Assembly (NCBI GenBank): GCA_027307165.1
Contig: DAHUXM010000024.1
Span: forward strand, 1 to 64,000
Reading direction: 5' to 3'
Origin: Gemmatimonadota bacterium
Lineage (GTDB): Bacteria; Gemmatimonadota; Gemmatimonadetes; Gemmatimonadales; Gemmatimonadaceae
DNA: 64,000 bases
Shown here: piece by piece, positions 35,029 to 45,645 of the stretch
Layout: each line of letters starts with the position of its first letter
Position numbering within the stretch: the stretch's first letter is position 1
The notes under the pieces: model-generated
Database searches by the model: none
What the model was told of the DNA's origin: nothing
The model's input: only the letters and a program-made list of their open reading frames with translations
Made by a program: the position numbers and the translations under genes

Positions 35029-37398
35029 TTACCTCCGGCGCGCCGCGCCCGCCGCCGGCGTGGCTATCTCGTATTCCTTCGGCGGCTCGGCGCCCATCAG
35101 ATAGCGCACGAAGTAATCCCAGCGACGGCGCATCATGTAATCCGACGCCGCACCGTAACCGTGATGCACGTTCGGGATGATTATCTCGTCGAAGTCCTTG
35201 TTCGCCTTGATGAGCGCCTCCACTACGAGCATCGTGTTGGATGGTGGAACGTTGTCGTCCATCGATCCGTGCGCGAGCAGCAGATGTCCCTTGAGGTTCT
35301 TCGCGACACTCTCGTTCGATTCCTGAGTGTAGTTATCGGTGCCGTCGGCGTTCTTCACCAGCAGGCCCTGATAACGCTCACCCCAATCGTCTTCGTAATT
35401 ACGCTGGTCGTGATTGCCCGACTCGGAGATCCCGACTTTGAAGAAATCCGGATAGCGGAACATCGCGTCGGCGGTGGCGAAGCCGCCACCCGAGTGCCCG
35501 TAGATTCCCGCGCGATCGATGTCGATCCACGAATAACGTGACGCAAGCTCCTTCATCGCCGCGACCTGATCGGGAAGCGTGTTGTCGCGCCCCATTGCGC
35601 CGTAGTAAGCGTCGTGGAAGCTCTTCGATCTGTCCGGCGTTCCCATTCCATCGACAGTGATCACGACGAAGCCAAGCTCTGCGAGCGCCTGACGGTCGCC
35701 GCGCGCGGGCGAGAAGCTGCGCGATCCCACGCTGCCCGACTGCGGTCCGGGATACGGGTTGTTGATGATGGGATATTTCCTGGTCGAATCGAAGTTGGTG
35801 GGACGGAACATCAGGCCGTACAGCTTGGTCTTGCCGTCGTGCGCCGTTACCGTGAACGGAATCGGCGGCTTCCATCCACTCGCGACGAGCTTCGAGACGT
35901 CCATGTGTCTGAGCTGCATCACCACGCGACCGGTCGCATCGCGCAGCACGACGGTTGGCGGAACGTCCGGCTTGGAGTACGTATCGACGAAGTAGCGCCC
36001 GTCTGACGACATCTGGATCGTGTGGTCGCCGCTTTCAGGCGTCAGCTCCTTCCATCCCTTTCCGTCCAGCCCGACGCGATAGTAGTGCTTGAAGTAGGGA
36101 TCTTCGGATGGATTGCGACCCAGCGCACCGACGATGAGCGAGCGGCCCTTCTCGTCGACGTGCGCGATCTGCGTCACGGGACCTTCGCCGGTCGTGATCT
36201 TGTTTATGAGCTTGCCCGTATTGAGATCGTACAGATACAACTGCGCCCAGTTGTCGCGCTCGGACGACCAGATGATCTGGTGCGCCGGCCAGATGATGCG
36301 CCATCCAGCGATCGACTCGAACTGAGTCGGCGAGCTTTCCTCGAACAGTGTGTGAACCGCGCCGGTGTTCGCGTCGGCGAGCTTCACCGTTTCATGCTTG
36401 TGATCGCGCGACGTGTTCACGTACGCGAGCTGCGATCCATCCGGACTCCAGATGAGATCGGCCATGTTTATGTTGTCGCCCAGCATTGCGCGGTGGTACG
36501 CGGGCGCATCCTGGAGACGAATCACCTTCGCGTTGTCGACGTCGATCACCACGCGCGAGATCATCGAGATCACGCTGTCGCCCGGATACGCGCCCTTCCA
36601 GTGCTCCAGGTGCGAGTGACCGACGCGCGTATCGATGAGATACATGTCGCCGACGTGACGGTCGTCCTGCTGCTGTGTTGCGATCTTCTTCGAGTCGGGG
36701 GACCAGAGCACGATCGGGCGATCGCTGTGCACCCAGCCCGCGTTGTCGGTGGCGTAGCCGAAATTCTCGGTGCCATCGGTCGTCAGCTGCTTTTCCTGGC
36801 CCGTCGCGACGTCGCGGACCCAGAGATTCCAGTCGCGGATGAACGCGACCTTCTTTCCGTCCGGAGACATTCCCGGCGGCGGCCCGAATGGACCGGGACG
36901 CGGCGTGGTGTCGTTCACGGCGTTGCAGGTGCCGCCTCCCACATCGCAGCTCCAGCGCCGTCGCCCGATGTCGAGCACGACGTGCTTTCCATCCGCAGAC
37001 AGCTCGGCGCGTTGCGCCGGTATGTTGCGCGGGTCGATCGTGCCCGCGCCAGCCTTCGTCAGCGCCTGCGCAACTTCCGGAGCCTTGAAGAGTGGGGTGC
37101 TGGTCTTCCTTGCGGGGTCGACGATCAACCATTCGGCGCCCGTCGGAGTGGTGTTCTGATAGTAGAACCGATCGCCCGGCAACCAGGTGGCGCGCACCGA
37201 GCCGCCGTTCACGAGCGGATTGAGATTGGGCGCGAGCATCTTGACGGCGCGGTCGTAGTCCGCCGTTGTGAGCGTGCGCTGCTGCTGCGCGTGGATTGGC
37301 GGCGCGACAGCGATGACGGCCGCCGCAAGGGCGACACCGAAGTGAGAGCGGTAGCCGGTGCGGCAGCTGGTGGGAAAGTTGGCGCTTCTGATGTGCAT
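35029..37398 (-). CDS. Secreted S9 prolyl oligopeptidase family peptidase (DPP IV-like)
   Basis: 789 residues from ATG 37398; the frame is open to 37659 but that part is not protein-like. The signal peptide is FGVALAAAVIAVAPPIHAQQQ. The DPP IV N-terminal propeller occupies ~60-500 (GMSPDGKKVAFIRDWNLWVRDVATGQEKQLTTDGTENFGY, IVLWSPDSKKIATQQQDDRH). The C-terminal hydrolase has Ser in GIYGHSGGGFATADAMFR, Asp in AHGSMDDNVPPSNTM and His in VHHGYG. It removes dipeptides from peptides in the periplasm. It is transcribed alone, divergent from the MarR gene at 37658. Confidence 0.94.
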   Translation of the reverse strand: MHIRSANFPTSCRTGYRSHFGVALAAAVIAVAPPIHAQQQRTLTTADYDRAVKMLAPNLNPLVNGGSVRATWLPGDRFYYQNTTPTGAEWLIVDPARKTSTPLFKAPEVAQALTKAGAGTIDPRNIPAQRAELSADGKHVVLDIGRRRWSCDVGGGTCNAVNDTTPRPGPFGPPPGMSPDGKKVAFIRDWNLWVRDVATGQEKQLTTDGTENFGYATDNAGWVHSDRPIVLWSPDSKKIATQQQDDRHVGDMYLIDTRVGHSHLEHWKGAYPGDSVISMISRVVIDVDNAKVIRLQDAPAYHRAMLGDNINMADLIWSPDGSQLAYVNTSRDHKHETVKLADANTGAVHTLFEESSPTQFESIAGWRIIWPAHQIIWSSERDNWAQLYLYDLNTGKLINKITTGEGPVTQIAHVDEKGRSLIVGALGRNPSEDPYFKHYYRVGLDGKGWKELTPESGDHTIQMSSDGRYFVDTYSKPDVPPTVVLRDATGRVVMQLRHMDVSKLVASGWKPPIPFTVTAHDGKTKLYGLMFRPTNFDSTRKYPIINNPYPGPQSGSVGSRSFSPARGDRQALAELGFVVITVDGMGTPDRSKSFHDAYYGAMGRDNTLPDQVAAMKELASRYSWIDIDRAGIYGHSGGGFATADAMFRYPDFFKVGISESGNHDQRNYEDDWGERYQGLLVKNADGTDNYTQESNESVAKNLKGHLLLAHGSMDDNVPPSNTMLVVEALIKANKDFDEIIIPNVHHGYGAASDYMMRRRWDYFVRYLMGAEPPKEYEIATPAAGAARRR

Positions 37399-37623
37399 TG
37401 TCGTGCGGGTAAGTGGAAGAATCCGCCGGTACAGCGGTCGATGCAGGGTTGACACGGGCTTGATGCAGGCCCGAGGCAGCGCATCGGGCAACGCCGTGGC
37501 AGTGCTGCGACACAAGGAGTACGGGCTGCTACGCAAGCGGGTTGTAAGAATCACGTGGATATACAGGCATGAGGCTGGGTCTGCCAGTACCGTCATCTGT
37601 ACGGTGTCCGACAGACGGCGGTA

Positions 37624-37652
37624 TTGACAATGCATGTTATAACAAGTATTAT
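37624..37652 (+). promoter_or_regulatory. Consensus sigma-70 promoter of the MarR gene, leaderless, with operator in the spacer
   Basis: TTGACA (37624-37629), exactly 17 bp, then TATTAT (37647-37652). The ATG of the MarR gene starts five bases after the -10, so the transcript starts at the start codon and has no room for a ribosome site. A 10-bp perfect palindrome lies between the two hexamers, where a bound repressor would block RNA polymerase. This implies autorepression. Confidence 0.75.
37635..37644. promoter_or_regulatory. Palindromic operator candidate, copy 1
   Basis: TGTTATAACA, a perfect 10-bp palindrome within a 12-base block ATGTTATAACAA that recurs at 38144-38155 upstream of the DoxX gene. 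It sits in the spacer of the MarR promoter. Confidence 0.7.
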
Positions 37653-37657
37653 GTGTC

Positions 37658-38125
37658 ATGACTCGAACGCTTCAGGAGGAGATCCGTCAGACCAAGCCGT
37701 TTCCATCCAGGACGGCCGAGGCTCTTCTGTCCATCCTGCGGACTGCGACCGTGCTCGAGCATGAGCAGAACGAGGCGCTCAGGCCGCACGGGATAACGCA
37801 CACGCAGTACAACGTTCTTCGCATCCTTCAGGGTGCGGGCAAGGACGGCTTGTGCGGCCGGGAGATAGCCGAGCGGCTCATCTCGAAGGTCCCTGACGTC
37901 TCGCGCCTGCTGGACAGGATGGACGACATGGAGCTGGTGAGCCGGCTGCGTGATGCGGCTGACCGGCGGCACGTCACGGCGCGGATCACGCCGAAGGGTC
38001 GTCGTCTGCTCACGCAGGCGACTCCCGATCTCGAGTCGATCGAGCGCAAGCGGTGCAGGCATCTGGACCCGCGCGCGGTGGCGTCGCTGGTCAGCACGCT
38101 CGCGGAGATAAGAGAGCCGGCCTGA
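37658..38125 (+). CDS. MarR-family transcriptional regulator
   Basis: 155 residues from ATG 37658, no Shine-Dalgarno. The MarR pattern is complete: dimerisation helices at both ends (PSRTAEALLSILRTATVLEHEQNEALRPHGITHTQYNVLRIL), DNA-binding helices GLCGREIAERLISKVPDVSRLLDRMDDMELVSRL and the wing RDAADRRHVTARITPKGRRLL. There is no cysteine in the region of OhrR redox sensing. It presumably binds the palindromes at 37635 and 38145, repressing itself and the DoxX gene. Ligand unknown. Confidence 0.95.
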   Translation: MTRTLQEEIRQTKPFPSRTAEALLSILRTATVLEHEQNEALRPHGITHTQYNVLRILQGAGKDGLCGREIAERLISKVPDVSRLLDRMDDMELVSRLRDAADRRHVTARITPKGRRLLTQATPDLESIERKRCRHLDPRAVASLVSTLAEIREPA

Positions 38126-38144
38126 TTTTTTTTGCAATAATAGA

Positions 38145-38154
38145 TGTTATAACA
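38145..38154. promoter_or_regulatory. Palindromic operator candidate, copy 2 (DoxX gene)
   Basis: The same TGTTATAACA palindrome, within ATGTTATAACAA, in the 87-bp gap between the MarR and DoxX genes. A T-rich run and TTGCAA (38132-38137) lie just upstream and may form the -35, but the -10 is not clear. The shared block of 12 identical bases makes chance unlikely. Confidence 0.68.
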
Positions 38155-38212
38155 ACTAGTGTCATACCACGCATTTCCGAAGATCCTTCAACCACATTTA
38201 CCAACTACTCAA

Positions 38213-38737
38213 ATGACAACACCATTCATCGATGTCGCGACGGCCAGCATTGGATTGCTTATCGTGCGGGTCGCGCTCGGACTGCTGATGGCGGCGCACG
38301 GCAGCCAGAAGCTGTTCGGCTGGTTCGGCGGGCATGGACTCGCCGGAACGGCGGGATTCTTCGATTCCCTCGGCTTTCGCCCAGGCCGGTTCTTCGCGAC
38401 GCTTGCTTCAGCAACTGAAGTCACCAGCGGACTTCTGCTCGCACTCGGATTTCTCGGACCAGTCGGTCCGGCGCTCATGATCTCGGTGATGATCGTCGCC
38501 GCAGTGAGCATGCATCTCAAGAACGGTCTGTTCGCAGCAAACGGCGGCATCGAAGTGCCGTTGCTCTATGGCGTGGTCGCAGCCGGCTTGTTGCTGACGG
38601 GGCCGGGTCAGTACTCGCTCGATGCAGCGCTGGGACTCGGATATCTCGCGACGCCGATGCTTGCGTGGGCAGCGCTCGCGGTGGGCGTCGTCGGCGGCAT
38701 CATGAATCTGTTCGCGCGCAGGCCGGTGGCGGCGTGA
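38213..38737 (+). CDS. DoxX-family membrane protein
   Basis: 174 residues from ATG 38213. Four membrane helices: IGLLIVRVALGLLMAAHGSQKLFGWFGG, ATLASATEVTSGLLLALGFLGPVGPALMISVMIVAAVSM, IEVPLLYGVVAAGLLL and PMLAWAALAVGVVGGIMNLF. The DoxX signature of the first helix (RVALGLLMAAHGSQKLFGWFGG) is intact. Homologues are linked to thiol/oxidative stress or quinone-associated functions but are biochemically poorly defined. It is probably induced when the MarR protein at 37658 releases the shared palindrome. Confidence 0.92.
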   Translation: MTTPFIDVATASIGLLIVRVALGLLMAAHGSQKLFGWFGGHGLAGTAGFFDSLGFRPGRFFATLASATEVTSGLLLALGFLGPVGPALMISVMIVAAVSMHLKNGLFAANGGIEVPLLYGVVAAGLLLTGPGQYSLDAALGLGYLATPMLAWAALAVGVVGGIMNLFARRPVAA

Positions 38738-38771
38738 ACGGTGGGTGGATCCGGATTGGATAATTCGTAAA

Positions 38772-39055
38772 TGCGTAGGGCGCAGATACGTCGCGGTCAT
38801 CGGAATCCGATTGTACGTAAATGGGGCGGGCGCGGATACGTCGCGGTTATCGGAATCCGATTGTACGAAAACGGGGCGGGCGCGGATACGTCGCGGTCAT
38901 CGGAATCAGATTGTACGAAAACGGGGCGGGCGCGGATACGTCGCGGTCATCGGAATCCGATTGTACGTAAATGGGGCGGGCGCGGATACGTCGCGGTCAT
39001 CGGAATCCGATTGTACGTAAATGGGCCAGGCGCGGATACATCCGCGCCCTACGCA
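38772..39055. repeat. 50-bp tandem repeat array bracketed by 12-bp inverted ends
   Basis: Units of exactly 50 bp (phases marked by GATACGTCGCGG at 38785, 38835, 38885, 38935, 38985) run for five near-identical copies plus a partial sixth. A few substitutions separate the copies (tca/tta, ccga/caga, cgtaaat/cgaaaac). TGCGTAGGGCGC (38772-38783) and GCGCCCTACGCA (39044-39055) are perfect inverted 12-mers at the ends. Lack of spacers excludes CRISPR. It lies between the DoxX gene and the convergent M28 gene. Confidence 0.92.
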
Positions 39056-39085
39056 GGCGTACCCATTCGGCGCGTCGATGGGGTG

Positions 39086-41346
39086 TTATCGACGCAATTC
39101 GGCGGTTGCGTTCGTTACCAGCGCGGCTTCGGCGTTCAATGCGGCTGACACGCGGGCCATTTCGCTGGTTGCGAGCGTCCAGTTCTTCGCTTCGATTGCT
39201 TCGCGCACACCTGGGATGGTCTTCACTCCGTAACCTGTGTTCACTCCGGGTGCGTAGAGCAGGTGCTTGAACCAGGGGCGGCCGGGCAGTCCGGCATCGG
39301 ACGTCAGCATGTGCTCGCTCTTTATCAACTGCGTGTTGAGCGCGGCGAAATCCTCCGATGTGGTCGCCGCGTCCAGTGCGTGCGTGAAGGTCGTGTTGTA
39401 CGCGGTTGCTGCGCGCGTCAGTGCCGCGGTGGCGCTGTCGAGTGCCGAGAAGTCGAGCTTCGGAACGTCGGGTTCGATGGTCGGCGCGACCATTGGATTG
39501 CGCGGATCTGTCGTGAGAATGAAAGTGCTGTCGCGCACTTCCCGGTTGTGCTCCACCGCGTCGGCCGCCATGCCGCTGGCCAGCCGCTTGAGCTCGCCTA
39601 CGTAACCCTGCACGGTTTCCGCGAGATCGGTGTAGTCGTACGGAATCACATCCGCGTCGGCCAGCCGCATCACCGCCATCCCGGTGGTCTGCGCAAGCGC
39701 GCGTGCGTACACGAAGCTTGTGTCGGAGAAGTGCGTGTACCAGTAATAGTCGTCGTACGCTGAGTGATACGAGCCGCGCCCGCCCTCGCCGTAAAAGCCC
39801 AGGTCCATCGATGGAATGCCGAGGTGCTGCAGGAACGTCGTGTAATCGGAGCCGGAGCCGAGTGCGCCGATCGGAAGATCTGCGCGCTTGCGGGTCGCTT
39901 CGCGCCGCGCCGCAGGTGCGCGCATTTCTTCGGCTGCACGCATCCTGCGCTCGAGTGTCGCGCCGGTTTCGGGATCGATCACGTCACGCGCCACACCGTT
40001 GATGAACTTCTCGAGTATGTGCGAGCCGCTGACGCTGAGGTATCCGCGGCCGCTGTTGTCGCTGTTCAGATACGCGACTGCATGTTCGCTCAGATCTGCC
40101 GCGTGGGTCTCCGCCCATTCTGCAGAGCCGAGTACTGCGGGCTCCTCGCCGTCCCAGGCGGCGTAGATGATGGTGCGCTTGGGACTCCATCCCTGCTTCT
40201 TGAGCGCGCCCAGCGCGCGCATCTCCTCCAGCTCGGCGACGAGGCCTGCGACTGGATCGTCGCTCCGTTGACCCATGCATCGTGGTGATTGGCGCGGATC
40301 ACCAGCTGATCTGGTTGCGTGCTGCCGGTGATCCGTGCGATGACATCATAAACCGGCTTGATGTCCCAGTTGGATTTCACAACGAGATGAACGCGTGCGC
40401 GGCCGGGTCCGATCTTGTAAGTGATTGGCAGCGCGCCCCGCCAGTCGCGCGGTGCAACGTCACCGGTGATTGCCGAGAGCAGCGGCCTGGCGTCGGCGTA
40501 CCCGATGGGAAGTACGGGGATTTTGGTGAATACCTTCACATCCTTGAGCGCCAGACGCTTTGCATCCTTGGTCGCCCCGACTCCCGGCGTCAACGGATCT
40601 CCCTGGTAGAGAGTCATCTCCATCACGCTGCCGCGTTGCACACTGTACGGCGCACGAGCCGGTCCGACGGGGAAGGTGTCGTCCTGAGTGTATCCATCGT
40701 CCGCCGGATCCGAATAGATGATGCAGCCAACGGCGCCATGCTCACCGGCGATCTTCGGCTTGACTCCGCGCCATGATCTGCCGTAGCGTGCGATGACGAT
40801 TGCACCTTTCACGGAGATTCCGCGTCGCGCGAGCTCATCGTAGTCCGACGGGAGCCCGTAGTTGACGTACACGAGCGGGCCCGTGACGTCACCATCGATC
40901 GAGTAGGCGTTGTATGGTGGAAGTTGTTGCGACGTCTGGGATGAAGTTGGATCGCCGGGCACCGGCGGCTCCGCGAGCTTCGCGACGAAACGTGTCGGCG
41001 ATATCATCTCAAGTTTGCGTTCCTTCGGTGTCGGGAAGAGCACGTCGAACTGTTCGATGTGTGCATCCCATCCGGCATCCTGGAACTGTTTCAGCAACCA
41101 CTCGGCGTTGTTCCTGTCGTACGGCGAACCAACGTGGTGCGGAAATGCGGTCAGGCGCTTCATGTCGGCTCGCATTCGCTCCGGACTTGGCCGTGCACGG
41201 AACTTCGTTTCCCATTCCTGCTCGGCGCGCGACGACGCCGGCGTGAAGCCAAGTATGTCGCCGGACGGCGCGATTGTGATCGGCGTCGCAGGAACGGCTG
41301 CGATCGCGGCGAGTGAGACGACGAGGGGAAGGGAAGTGAGTCGCAT
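39086..41346 (-). pseudogene. PSMA-like M28 metallopeptidase (PA + M28 + TFR dimerisation), single-base frameshift
   Basis: Two adjoining frames together make one 753-residue protein. The N-part (41346 to ~40261) has signal peptide MRLTSLPLVVSLAAIAAVPATP, and a PA domain (GPLVYVNYGLPSDYDELARRGISVKGAIVIARYG). The C-part (~40261-39086) has AAWDGEEPAVLG (catalytic Glu), YLNSDNSG (Asp ligand), YHSAYDDYYW (His ligand) and the TFR-like dimer domain. The break is inside NHHDAWVNGA|DDPVAG, exactly at the zinc site: one base is missing in the GCG codon near 40262. Everything else is intact, so it is either a very recent mutation or a sequencing error. The full length equals human GCPII/PSMA (~750). 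Confidence 0.88.
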
Positions 41347-41524
41347 CGAGACCGTGGTGGCTGTGGGCTTGGTACTGGAGAACGGGTTCGTTGCAGAATA
41401 TACGGATGCCCCGGGGCCCGTGTGCGCTGGCGGACACTGCGTGTCGACCGCTCGCCAGCCGTAGCTTGCCACGGCCAACGGACGCTCATACATTCGCTCC
41501 ACGTTGCACGATGCCGGAGCTGCC

Positions 41525-43483
41525 ATGCACACGCAATCGATCTTCGCAATTGCCGCGATCGTGGGGTTCGTCCTTCCCACCGGACGAGCACCGACGTCGC
41601 CCGCCCCCGCACCGCTCGTTCAGGCGAATTCGAACATCGAGCGGGCCGGAGTGCTGCACGATGCAGTGCTCGCGGTCACGCTTGAGGCGAAAGAGAGCGC
41701 TTTTCTCATCGACGGTCCGCACCGTCCGCCGATGCGGATTGCGGCCTTCGCCGAACCGGGAAAGGCGCCGCTCATGCCCGGGCCGTTCATACGCGTGCCG
41801 CGTGGTACGCAGCTTCGGCTCTCGATCCGCAACTCGCTTGGGACCCCGCTCACGTTCCTGGTGCCCGCGGCGCTCAGGGGTGGCCCGGACCGGACCGGCG
41901 CTGATGACTCCGTCGTCGTTCCCGCGGGCGACATGAAAACCGTTACGACGAATGCCACCGTGCCCGGGAACTACGTGTATCGCGCGACGACCGCGCGCGG
42001 TTCGAGCATAAAGGCACTGATGGAAGGACTTCTGGCCGGCGCGATCGTGATCGACACGGCGTCGAAGAGCGAACCGGCGCATGACCGCGTGTTCGTGATC
42101 ATGCAGACGCTCGACTCGGCGTTCGCGGCGTACGAGGACACCGCGCGCGCACCCATCGCAGTAGCACCAGCGGAAGCTGGGCGCACGATATTCACGATCA
42201 ACGGTCGCTCGTGGCCGAACACGGATCGGATACACGTGACTGTGGGTGATTCGGTTCACTGGCGAGTCATCAACGCGTCCAGCGAGATACATCCGATGCA
42301 CCTCCACGGCTTCTATTACCGCGTCGATGGATTCTCCGGCCCGCTTGCCGACTACCAGGGCAGGCCGCAACCAGGACTACACGTCGTTACCCAGTTGATG
42401 TCGCCGTTGTCGGCAATGTCGATCACGTGGTCGCCGGACCGGCCGGGCAACTGGCTGTTCCACTGTCATTTCGCAATCCACCTGGAACCGAGGAATTCCC
42501 TCCCTGCCGAGACGGAAGACCCGCAGATGCGCGATATGGCGGGGCTCGTGCTCGGAGTCGAGGTCGCCGCGCGACCAGGCATGGCGGCCGTCCGCGAGCC
42601 CGATGCCAAGCGGCATCTACGCCTGATCGCAATCGCTGATTCGTCGGTGCATCACGCTGGTCGCGCGGATACGCTACCGTCGATGCGGTTCGTGCTCGAG
42701 GAGCACGGTCGTCGCATCGACACCGGCAGGGACTTCAGTCCGGAGATCGATCTCACGCGTGGTGAGCCAGTGTCGATCATGATCGTGAATCATCTGACCG
42801 AGCCGACGAGCGTGCACTGGCATGGCATCGAAGTCGAGGACAGTTACGTGGACGGTGTGCCGGGTTTCAGCGGGGACAGTAAGCGGTTGGCACCCGAAAT
42901 CGCACCCGGCGACTCATTCGAGGCGCGGTTCACACCGCCGCGCTCCGGCACGTTCATGTATCACGCGCACGTGGACGAGGTTCGCGAGCAGACAGCCGGC
43001 CTCGAAGGGGCGCTGATCGTGCGGGATCCGGGGGCGACTGCATCGCCGGATGACCATGCCTTCTTCCTCAAGGGTCAGCGATTCAATCCTGCGCACCCGC
43101 TCGAGATCAACGGAGAGACCAATCCTGACACGATCGTGCTGCACGTCGGCCGCGTAGCGAGATTTCGAATTCTCAATCTCAGTACGCAGACCCCGACACC
43201 GACGGTCTCGCTCACCGCGCGCGAGGTTGGCGCGCCGTCGAAGAGTGGAGCCACGATGGTCGTGCGCTGGCGGCCGGTTGCCAAGGATGGCGCAGCGCTG
43301 CCAGTGAGTGCGCAAGCCCTTCGCGCGGCACGGCAGATAATCAGCATGGGTGAGACGTACGATTTCGAATTCGTGCCGATGCATCCCGGGCTCCTCGGGC
43401 TCGAGGTGCACGGTACTCCGCCCCCGGGCATCCGTGCGCCACCGGGTTTCCTCATCGGCGTGCCGATTCGCGTGTCGAACTGA
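41525..43483 (+). CDS. Four-cupredoxin multicopper oxidase with swapped order of copper motifs
   Basis: 652 residues; the ATG at 41525 has GGAG six bases upstream. The signal peptide is MHTQSIFAIAAIVGFVLPTG. Four cupredoxin domains are visible. D1 (~30-170) has lost ligands: LTFLVPAALRGG and NYVYRATT replace HWHG and YHxH. D2 holds HPMHLHG and HCHFAIH (type-1/trinuclear). D3 holds VHWHG and MYHAH (trinuclear). D4 is without ligands. In laccases the HWHG/HxH motifs come first and HPxHLHG/HCH last, so the order here is inverted. All ten expected His/Cys motifs are present once. It is presumably an extracytoplasmic oxidase of metals or phenols; substrate unknown. Confidence 0.92.
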   Translation: MHTQSIFAIAAIVGFVLPTGRAPTSPAPAPLVQANSNIERAGVLHDAVLAVTLEAKESAFLIDGPHRPPMRIAAFAEPGKAPLMPGPFIRVPRGTQLRLSIRNSLGTPLTFLVPAALRGGPDRTGADDSVVVPAGDMKTVTTNATVPGNYVYRATTARGSSIKALMEGLLAGAIVIDTASKSEPAHDRVFVIMQTLDSAFAAYEDTARAPIAVAPAEAGRTIFTINGRSWPNTDRIHVTVGDSVHWRVINASSEIHPMHLHGFYYRVDGFSGPLADYQGRPQPGLHVVTQLMSPLSAMSITWSPDRPGNWLFHCHFAIHLEPRNSLPAETEDPQMRDMAGLVLGVEVAARPGMAAVREPDAKRHLRLIAIADSSVHHAGRADTLPSMRFVLEEHGRRIDTGRDFSPEIDLTRGEPVSIMIVNHLTEPTSVHWHGIEVEDSYVDGVPGFSGDSKRLAPEIAPGDSFEARFTPPRSGTFMYHAHVDEVREQTAGLEGALIVRDPGATASPDDHAFFLKGQRFNPAHPLEINGETNPDTIVLHVGRVARFRILNLSTQTPTPTVSLTAREVGAPSKSGATMVVRWRPVAKDGAALPVSAQALRAARQIISMGETYDFEFVPMHPGLLGLEVHGTPPPGIRAPPGFLIGVPIRVSN

Positions 43484-43622
43484 CCTGTCGCGCGATTCCG
43501 AACTCGTCTCCTGGTGCATCTCCTGGTGCATCTCCGCCTTTTCGGCGGCCGTAGCCACTTCCCGTCGCACTCCCATGCACCCTTATTTCGGATGGATGAC
43601 GCATCGTCATCACAACGAATGA

Positions 43623-44633
<1,011 letters not shown>

Positions 44634-44638
44634 CGAAG

Positions 44639-45625
44639 ATGCAGAAACGAAATCTTGGACGTGACCGGCTGGAAGTATCCGCACTCGGACTCGGGTGCAT
44701 GGGAATGAGTGACTTCTATGGCGCACATGACGACAACGAATCGATCGCGACGATTCATCGGGCGATCGAACTGGGCGTAACGCTGCTGGACACCGCGGAC
44801 ATGTACGGCCCGTTCACCAACGAGCAACTCGTTGGAAAAGCGATCCACGATCGTCGTGACAAGGTCGTGCTCGCGACCAAGTTCGGGAACATGCGGTCGG
44901 AATCGGGTGCCTATCTTGGCATCAATGGTTCGCCGGACTACGTGCGGAAGGCGTGCGATGCATCGCTGGGGCGGCTGGGTGTCGATCACATCGATCTCTA
45001 CTATCAGCATCGCGTCGATCCGAAGGTGCCGATCGAGGATACGGTCGGAGCGATGGCAGATCTGGTGCGCGCGGGAAAGGTGCGACATCTGGGAATGAGC
45101 GAGGCCGCGCCGGCTACGCTGCGGCGTGCCAACGCGGTGCATCCGATAACTGCGCTGCAGACCGAGTATTCACTCTGGAGCCGCGACGTGGAGGATGAGA
45201 TCCTTCCAACGTGCCGAGAGCTGGGTGTCGGCTTCGTCGCCTACAGTCCACTCGGCCGCGGCTTTCTCACCGGCAAATTCAAGAGTGAGAACGATCTTCC
45301 CGCCGACGACTGGCGTCACAGGAATCCGCGCTTTCAGGGGGAGAATTTCGACAGGAACCTGGATCTGGTGCGACACGTCGAGCAGTTGGCGAAGTCGAAA
45401 GACTGTACCCCGTCGCAGATCGCGCTCGCATGGCTGCTGCATCGGGGTGACGACATCGTGCCGATTCCGGGGACCAGGCACGAGAAGTATCTGGAGGAGA
45501 ACGTCGGAGCGCTGAACGTGACACTCTCGGCTGCGGACATGTCGCGCATCGATGAGATCGCACCGCGCGGAGTTGCGGCGGGGGAGCGATACGCCGAGGG
45601 CGGGATGAAATCGCTGAATCTGTAG
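44639..45625 (+). CDS. Aldo/keto reductase (tandem copy 2)
   Basis: 328 residues from ATG 44639. Same architecture as its neighbour: [88 protein letters not shown]. The two copies share most motifs but differ through their length, so the duplication is old. They form a two-gene unit (5 bp apart) followed by REP-like hairpins. Substrates cannot be predicted. Confidence 0.94.
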   Translation: MQKRNLGRDRLEVSALGLGCMGMSDFYGAHDDNESIATIHRAIELGVTLLDTADMYGPFTNEQLVGKAIHDRRDKVVLATKFGNMRSESGAYLGINGSPDYVRKACDASLGRLGVDHIDLYYQHRVDPKVPIEDTVGAMADLVRAGKVRHLGMSEAAPATLRRANAVHPITALQTEYSLWSRDVEDEILPTCRELGVGFVAYSPLGRGFLTGKFKSENDLPADDWRHRNPRFQGENFDRNLDLVRHVEQLAKSKDCTPSQIALAWLLHRGDDIVPIPGTRHEKYLEENVGALNVTLSAADMSRIDEIAPRGVAAGERYAEGGMKSLNL

Positions 45626-45645
45626 GGCTCGTCGTCGCCTAATGC

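Noticed and set aside
36022-37452. 476-codon plus-strand frame antisense to the S9 peptidase
   Set aside because: Valine/arginine-rich shadow; the peptidase on the other strand is intact and well conserved.
38745-39148. Open reading frames with repeated RGHRNPIVRK/GYVAVIGIRLY peptides over the 50-bp array
   Set aside because: A 50-bp period shifts frame at every unit and simply lacks stops; the repeats are DNA repeats, not protein.
39086-41346. Two separate peptidase genes or programmed frameshift
   Set aside because: The break splits the zinc site itself; there is no slippery heptamer or downstream structure, so one gene with a one-base deletion is simpler.
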